Shown: one piece after another, positions 60,273 through 64,000 of the stretch
How the letters are laid out: each line of letters starts with the position of its first letter
Position numbering within the stretch: position 1 is the stretch's first letter
Origin: UBA1764 sp045642565
GTDB taxonomy: Bacteria; Bacillota; Clostridia; Peptostreptococcales; Anaerovoracaceae
Assembly (NCBI GenBank): GCA_045642565.1
Contig: JAZUJE010000002.1
Span: forward strand, 1-64,000
Reading direction: 5' to 3'
DNA length: 64,000 nt
The notes under the pieces: generated by a model
The model's database searches: none
What the model was told of the DNA's origin: nothing
The model's input: only the letters and a program-made list of their open reading frames with translations
Made by a program: the position numbers and the translations under genes

Positions 60273-61166
60273 TTATCCAACACAAGCAACTATTTCGCTA
60301 ATGTATTTATCATCACTCACAACCTCTACCGGATGATTGTCTGCCACCTCGTTTACTGCCTTCCCAGGCACCCTTTGTTTTGTTATAAATCCTTTTCTTG
60401 CCCATTCATATTCAATGTCGAGATGACCTAAGTCAATTACCTGATACCCAGCCACGCACAAATCGTAGGCTAGACAGGTTGCTGTAGCACCCAAGCAACA
60501 CAAAATCAAAGCATTGCTTTGTTTGCGAACTGTCTGTTTTATTGTTTTTACTATTTCATCATATTTAGCGAATGCATTGATTGCTGGACAAATAATTCTT
60601 TTAAGTGATTGAACATTGTCAAACAAATCATTCCCAACACCGCATCGTGTATACTCACCCTCAACTATCACGACTTCTCGTTGTTCCCAAATTCTTTTAA
60701 TTTCACCAACTTTTAGACAAGCCGTTTCATAAGATTTATCTTTAAACCCCATATAAAACCTGGTAAAAAATGCATTCCCATACTTTTGATTTTTGTCGGC
60801 GTCTCCGATTGATTGCTTAATTGCCTTATTATTCAAAACAGTATACGCCTTCCAAAATCGAGAAGTGTTTCGCGTATACTCTGGAATAACTTTTGTTAAA
60901 CCAATTGGAACACATAGTAACAGATTATCTATATGACTATTCATAATCATTTGGAGTTTTCTTTTTATTAATAAACTTGAGTCTTGAAAGCCTTCAGCTC
61001 CACCATTCATTAATGTAAACTCTCCATCCCCAAACCTCGCAACACTACAGTTGTGCTTTATTATGAATTCTATTGTCTCAGAATCAGTCAATACGTTTAA
61101 TCTAATTCTTTTAAAAGGGAAAAGGAAACTTGCGCATTGTTCAATTAGCACACCTTTTTTTGACAC
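60273..61166 (-). CDS. GT-D fold glycosyltransferase (DUF1792)
   Basis: About 297 residues from GTG 61166, chosen because GGGAGG lies 7 nt before it. The motif SVARFGDGEFTLMNGG (about 45-60) with its Asp-x-Glu is the metal/nucleotide-sugar signature of the GT-D (DUF1792) enzymes, which add sugars in glycoprotein or capsule synthesis. The C-terminal half has the Rossmann-like segment LILCCLGATATCLAYDLCVA. Its donor and acceptor are unknown. Confidence 0.8.
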   Translation of the reverse strand: MSKKGVLIEQCASFLFPFKRIRLNVLTDSETIEFIIKHNCSVARFGDGEFTLMNGGAEGFQDSSLLIKRKLQMIMNSHIDNLLLCVPIGLTKVIPEYTRNTSRFWKAYTVLNNKAIKQSIGDADKNQKYGNAFFTRFYMGFKDKSYETACLKVGEIKRIWEQREVVIVEGEYTRCGVGNDLFDNVQSLKRIICPAINAFAKYDEIVKTIKQTVRKQSNALILCCLGATATCLAYDLCVAGYQVIDLGHLDIEYEWARKGFITKQRVPGKAVNEVADNHPVEVVSDDKYISEIVACVG

Positions 61167-61315
61167 TAATATACCTCCCAAAAAACGTCTTAAAAGTATT
61201 GATTTTACAAAAATAATTCCATAAATTTATTATATTCTTTTTATCTCACACAATAGCATCAACAAATTTCATCATAACTATGCTGTCATTAACATATTCT
61301 TGAAGTTAATAAAAA

Positions 61316-62500
61316 TCAATCTCGAGCGAATAGATCCCTTGTATATAGTTTCCCTATTACATCTACAAGTTCCCCAACATAACGATTCGCGATGATAACA
61401 TCGGAAATCTGCTTGAATTTTTCTAAATCATTTATTACCGGACTACTGCAAAACGATGAATCGTGGATAATAGGCTCATAAACAATCACTTTGATACCTT
61501 GTTCTTTTAGTATTTTTATAATGTCTAAAATTGCACTATGGCGAAAATTATCAGCTCCCGCTTTCATCGTCAACCGATAAACTCCAACGACTTTAGGATT
61601 TTTAGCAATAATCTGATTGGCTATAAAATTCTTTCTAGTATCATTCGCTTCTACAACTGCCGAAATAATATTTTGAGGTACACCATCATAATTCGATAAT
61701 AGCTGCTTTGTATCTTTAGGCAAGCAATATCCTCCATACCCAAACGATGGATTATTGTAATGATTGCCAATTCTATGATCAAGGCCCATTCCATTTATAA
61801 TGGATTTTGCATCTAAATTTTTTACTGTCGCATATGTATCTAGTTCATTAAAGAAACTTACTCTAAGTGCTAAATAAGTGTTAGAGAACAATTTCACAGC
61901 TTCGGCCTCTGACAAATTCATGAACAAGATCTCAATATTATCTTTAATAGCACCTTCAGAAAGCAAAAAAGCGAAGTTTTCAGCAATTGCTTTTAAACGA
62001 AAATCGTCAAGAGGTACTCCTACGATAATTCTAGAAGGATAAAGGTTATCATATAAAGCTTTCCCTTCTCTTAAAAATTCAGGGCTAAACAAAATATTAT
62101 CGCACTGATACTTTTGTCTCATTGACTCAGTATAACCAACGGGAACAGTGGATTTAATAACAATTACAGCATTATGATTAACAGCGATAACCTGTTCAAT
62201 TACAGCTTCAATAGAAGAAGTGTCAAAGCAATCTTGCTCTGTATCATAATTCGTTGGCGTAGCTATAATAACTATTTCAGCATCCTTATATGCCATTGAG
62301 TATTCAGTTGTAGCAACCAAATTTAAGTCTTTCTTTAATAGAAACTCTTTGATTTCTTCATCCGCAATTAGGCATTTTTTATTATTAAGTGCATTAACCT
62401 TTTCTTTATCTATATCTACAGCTACAACCCTATTATGTTGGGATAGCAACACTGCCATTGAAAGACCAACATATCCTAAACCCGCAATTGCAATTTTCAT
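61316..62500 (-). CDS. ugd: UDP-glucose/UDP-hexosamine 6-dehydrogenase family
   Basis: 394 residues. Rossmann NAD site MKIAIAGLGYVGLSMAV (1-17), substrate-binding GSxxx-like central part, and the catalytic Cys in NPSFGYGGYCLPKDTKQL minus its first residues (about 250-266). It makes UDP-glucuronic acid (or a related uronate) for surface polysaccharide. A strong AAGGAG site. Length equals that of Ugd of capsule clusters. Confidence 0.9.
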   Translation of the reverse strand: MKIAIAGLGYVGLSMAVLLSQHNRVVAVDIDKEKVNALNNKKCLIADEEIKEFLLKKDLNLVATTEYSMAYKDAEIVIIATPTNYDTEQDCFDTSSIEAVIEQVIAVNHNAVIVIKSTVPVGYTESMRQKYQCDNILFSPEFLREGKALYDNLYPSRIIVGVPLDDFRLKAIAENFAFLLSEGAIKDNIEILFMNLSEAEAVKLFSNTYLALRVSFFNELDTYATVKNLDAKSIINGMGLDHRIGNHYNNPSFGYGGYCLPKDTKQLLSNYDGVPQNIISAVVEANDTRKNFIANQIIAKNPKVVGVYRLTMKAGADNFRHSAILDIIKILKEQGIKVIVYEPIIHDSSFCSSPVINDLEKFKQISDVIIANRYVGELVDVIGKLYTRDLFARD

Positions 62501-62538
62501 TTAAAATGCTCCTTTTTTTCGAAAAATGCTCCTAACTA

Positions 62539-63630
62539 TCATATCAAATAATATTTTTGCAAAAATTCAACAGTATCAACATAATTATATCCAGCCATTT
62601 TAACTTTATCAGCTGCATTATTATCTCTGCTGTTTGATAGTGAAAAAAGCATCTCATCTGCCCAAACTTGAGGATTATCTATTGGAAGATATTTTATTGT
62701 TTCCAACACTTTAGTGCTATAAGGAACTCCAGTTGAAACTAAGCAAGGGAGTCCATTTGTTTGAGCCTCTATTGCTACAGTTCCAAACCCCTCGAAAAGT
62801 GATGGTAAAACAAATGCATCCATTGCATTATACCAAATATTAACATCATCTTTTCTTCCAAGAAAAATAATTCTATCTTTTAGGCCACACTCTTTACTGT
62901 AATTAACAATCTTCTCATATTCTGGGCCATCCCCTATTAACATTAGCTTTAGTCTACTTTCTTTTTCAGTGGCAATACGGAAAGAATCAATTAAAAATAT
63001 TAAGTTCTTCTGAGTAGAAAATCTACCAATATATCCAACCACCTTAGCTTCATCTAAACATAATTCCTTTCTCAAGTAGTCTCTTTCCTCTTGTGAAAAT
63101 ATGAAATTCTCTAATACAATTCCATTTTTAATTATTTTAGCCTTCTTGTTTTTACCAAAAGCCCATTCTCCAGCTTCTTCAGAACAAGCAAAATAATCAG
63201 TTGCTAACGGAATAGCTAATTTAGAAAGAAACTTGCTGATTAGTATATGTTTGTCCCCAGGGTTTAAACTTGTAGTTCTTGAATGTAATATGCGTTTTTT
63301 TATACCAAGTTTTTTCCCTAACAACATTGGGAAAAAGCCATATGCAAGTGAATGTGAATGAATAACATCATAATTGCCGGAAATAATAATTTTTCTCATC
63401 GCTGAAAAATGTTTTTTCCATGTCCTTACACCAAGTGGCGGTATCGAATATACCTTTGCCCCTAAACTTTCCAATTTGTCCACGAGCGGATTACTTTCGT
63501 CTGGCGTTACTTTAACAACATCAAAATGAACAAGACTTTTATCCATCCTTGAATACCAGTCAACAAGTCGTGACTCTATTCCGCCATATTTAAAGCCAGG
63601 AGCTATATGCAAAACTTTACATTTTTCCAT
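62539..63630 (-). CDS. Glycosyltransferase family 4
   Basis: 363 residues with the two-Rossmann GT-B fold: N-terminal HIAPGFKYGGIESRLVDWY (acceptor side), then VGYIGRFSTQKNL (about 190-202) and the nucleotide-sugar site PSLFEGFGTVAIEAQ (about 276-290) with the E-x7-E pattern. It transfers a sugar to a growing polysaccharide on the cytoplasmic face. It overlaps the upstream GT8 gene by 14 bp, so translation is coupled. Confidence 0.88.
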   Translation of the reverse strand: MEKCKVLHIAPGFKYGGIESRLVDWYSRMDKSLVHFDVVKVTPDESNPLVDKLESLGAKVYSIPPLGVRTWKKHFSAMRKIIISGNYDVIHSHSLAYGFFPMLLGKKLGIKKRILHSRTTSLNPGDKHILISKFLSKLAIPLATDYFACSEEAGEWAFGKNKKAKIIKNGIVLENFIFSQEERDYLRKELCLDEAKVVGYIGRFSTQKNLIFLIDSFRIATEKESRLKLMLIGDGPEYEKIVNYSKECGLKDRIIFLGRKDDVNIWYNAMDAFVLPSLFEGFGTVAIEAQTNGLPCLVSTGVPYSTKVLETIKYLPIDNPQVWADEMLFSLSNSRDNNAADKVKMAGYNYVDTVEFLQKYYLI

Positions 63631-64000
63631 GAATTTTTCTTAAATAATACTTATATTTTCTAATTGCATATCTTACTTCTAAGGAAGGAAGATGATTAAA
63701 ATACCTTATTGAACGAATATATGTCTTTATCCAAAACCAAATAGAACGATGCCATGGCTTATGCGGCCCAGTGTAATGAAGAATCGCTATTTGATTCTCC
63801 TCCCCATGTTGGTTTATAAAATAGCCACTATCTATATAATCTTCAATAGACCCCCAAAAAATATTGTACTTATTAGGTAAATGCCTTTGCGGTTCATCAG
63901 GCCACTTATCATAGAATGCATTAAACACATTTTGATCTCCACACGGAGCATCGTTCGCTTTATATTGTTCAACAATAAACGGAATTGTTCTTTTTAAGCC
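63617..64000 (-). CDS. Glycosyltransferase family 8, C-terminal part (runs off the window)
   Basis: The frame continues without a break to base 64000, so the 5' part is outside. The visible 127 codons include CGDQNVFNAFYDKWP (the D-Q-x-x-x-N motif), HLPNKYNIFWG and the metal-binding ILHYTGPHKPW, all hallmarks of GT8 (LgtC-like) enzymes. A GTG at 63928 would be a false start in the middle of the DQ motif. It is part of the surface polysaccharide cluster. Confidence 0.85.
   Translation of the reverse strand, partial: GLKRTIPFIVEQYKANDAPCGDQNVFNAFYDKWPDEPQRHLPNKYNIFWGSIEDYIDSGYFINQHGEENQIAILHYTGPHKPWHRSIWFWIKTYIRSIRYFNHLPSLEVRYAIRKYKYYLRKIHGKM

Noticed and set aside
1..64000. CRISPR arrays, complete insertion sequences, prophage structural genes
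   Set aside because: No regularly spaced repeats, no complete transposase and no phage morphogenesis genes were seen on either strand.

Overview
The window looks like the chromosome of a low-GC, strictly anaerobic Firmicute (class Clostridia or close to it). The evidence is a single-chain pyruvate:ferredoxin oxidoreductase, a FeoA-FeoB fusion, a tig-clpP-clpX-lon-engB-hpt cluster, S-layer-homology (SLH) surface proteins, a CIRCE-controlled hsp20, strong AGGAGG ribosome sites and Tn4451-type transposon genes. I cannot place it to genus from sequence alone.

Region 1 (1-22.8 kb) is core genome. A consensus promoter at the left edge points out of the window and has an rRNA-operon-like leader. 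It is followed by pduL-deoC, the protein quality-control operon, a CYTH protein, PFOR, an RlmL-like rRNA methyltransferase, a heterodimeric ABC exporter, MgtE, the Feo iron system, an Mrp/NBP35 ATPase and tRNA-Leu. Two copies of a structured repeat (17425-17557 and 19017-19138) lie at gene ends and show compensatory base changes.

Region 2 (22.8-31.3 kb) holds two SLH surface proteins. They share a ~618 bp near-identical 3' end and identical promoters with a C8 tract between -35 and -10, a likely phase-variation switch. A hicAB toxin-antitoxin pair lies between them, and an NlpC/P60 hydrolase follows.

Region 3 (about 31.4-39.7 kb) is a decayed Tn4451-type element. It has tnpV at the left and a serine recombinase without its catalytic domain at the right, fused by deletion to the first codons of an ABC ATPase. 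Inside, between two copies of a 45-bp gene end, is a four-gene block: AlbA_2 regulator, TIR protein, TIR protein and a two-helix membrane protein. This is the best candidate for an undescribed defence system.

Region 4 (40.6-49.7 kb) is a 9-kb island bounded by perfect 45-bp repeats of the 3' part of tRNA-Thr. It has no visible integrase. It carries a BglII/BstYI-like restriction enzyme, a cytosine-5 methyltransferase, an EcsC-like protein, LPO_1073-like and DUF4062 proteins, and an ATPase/TOPRIM-like pair.

Region 5 (49.8-58.6 kb) continues as an accessory zone: an XRE regulator with a lipoprotein, a YgjV-like protein, an orphan HicB, an sRNA candidate, an IetAS-like AAA ATPase/subtilisin pair with a third gene, and a holin-like small toxin. 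Region 6 (58.8-64 kb) is part of a surface polysaccharide cluster: flippase, GT-D enzyme, UDP-sugar dehydrogenase, GT4 and a partial GT8.

Several genes have an extended -10 box only 8-10 nt before ATG and no ribosome site, suggesting leaderless mRNAs. All coordinates were read by eye; start codons differ from the longest frame where a ribosome site decides it.
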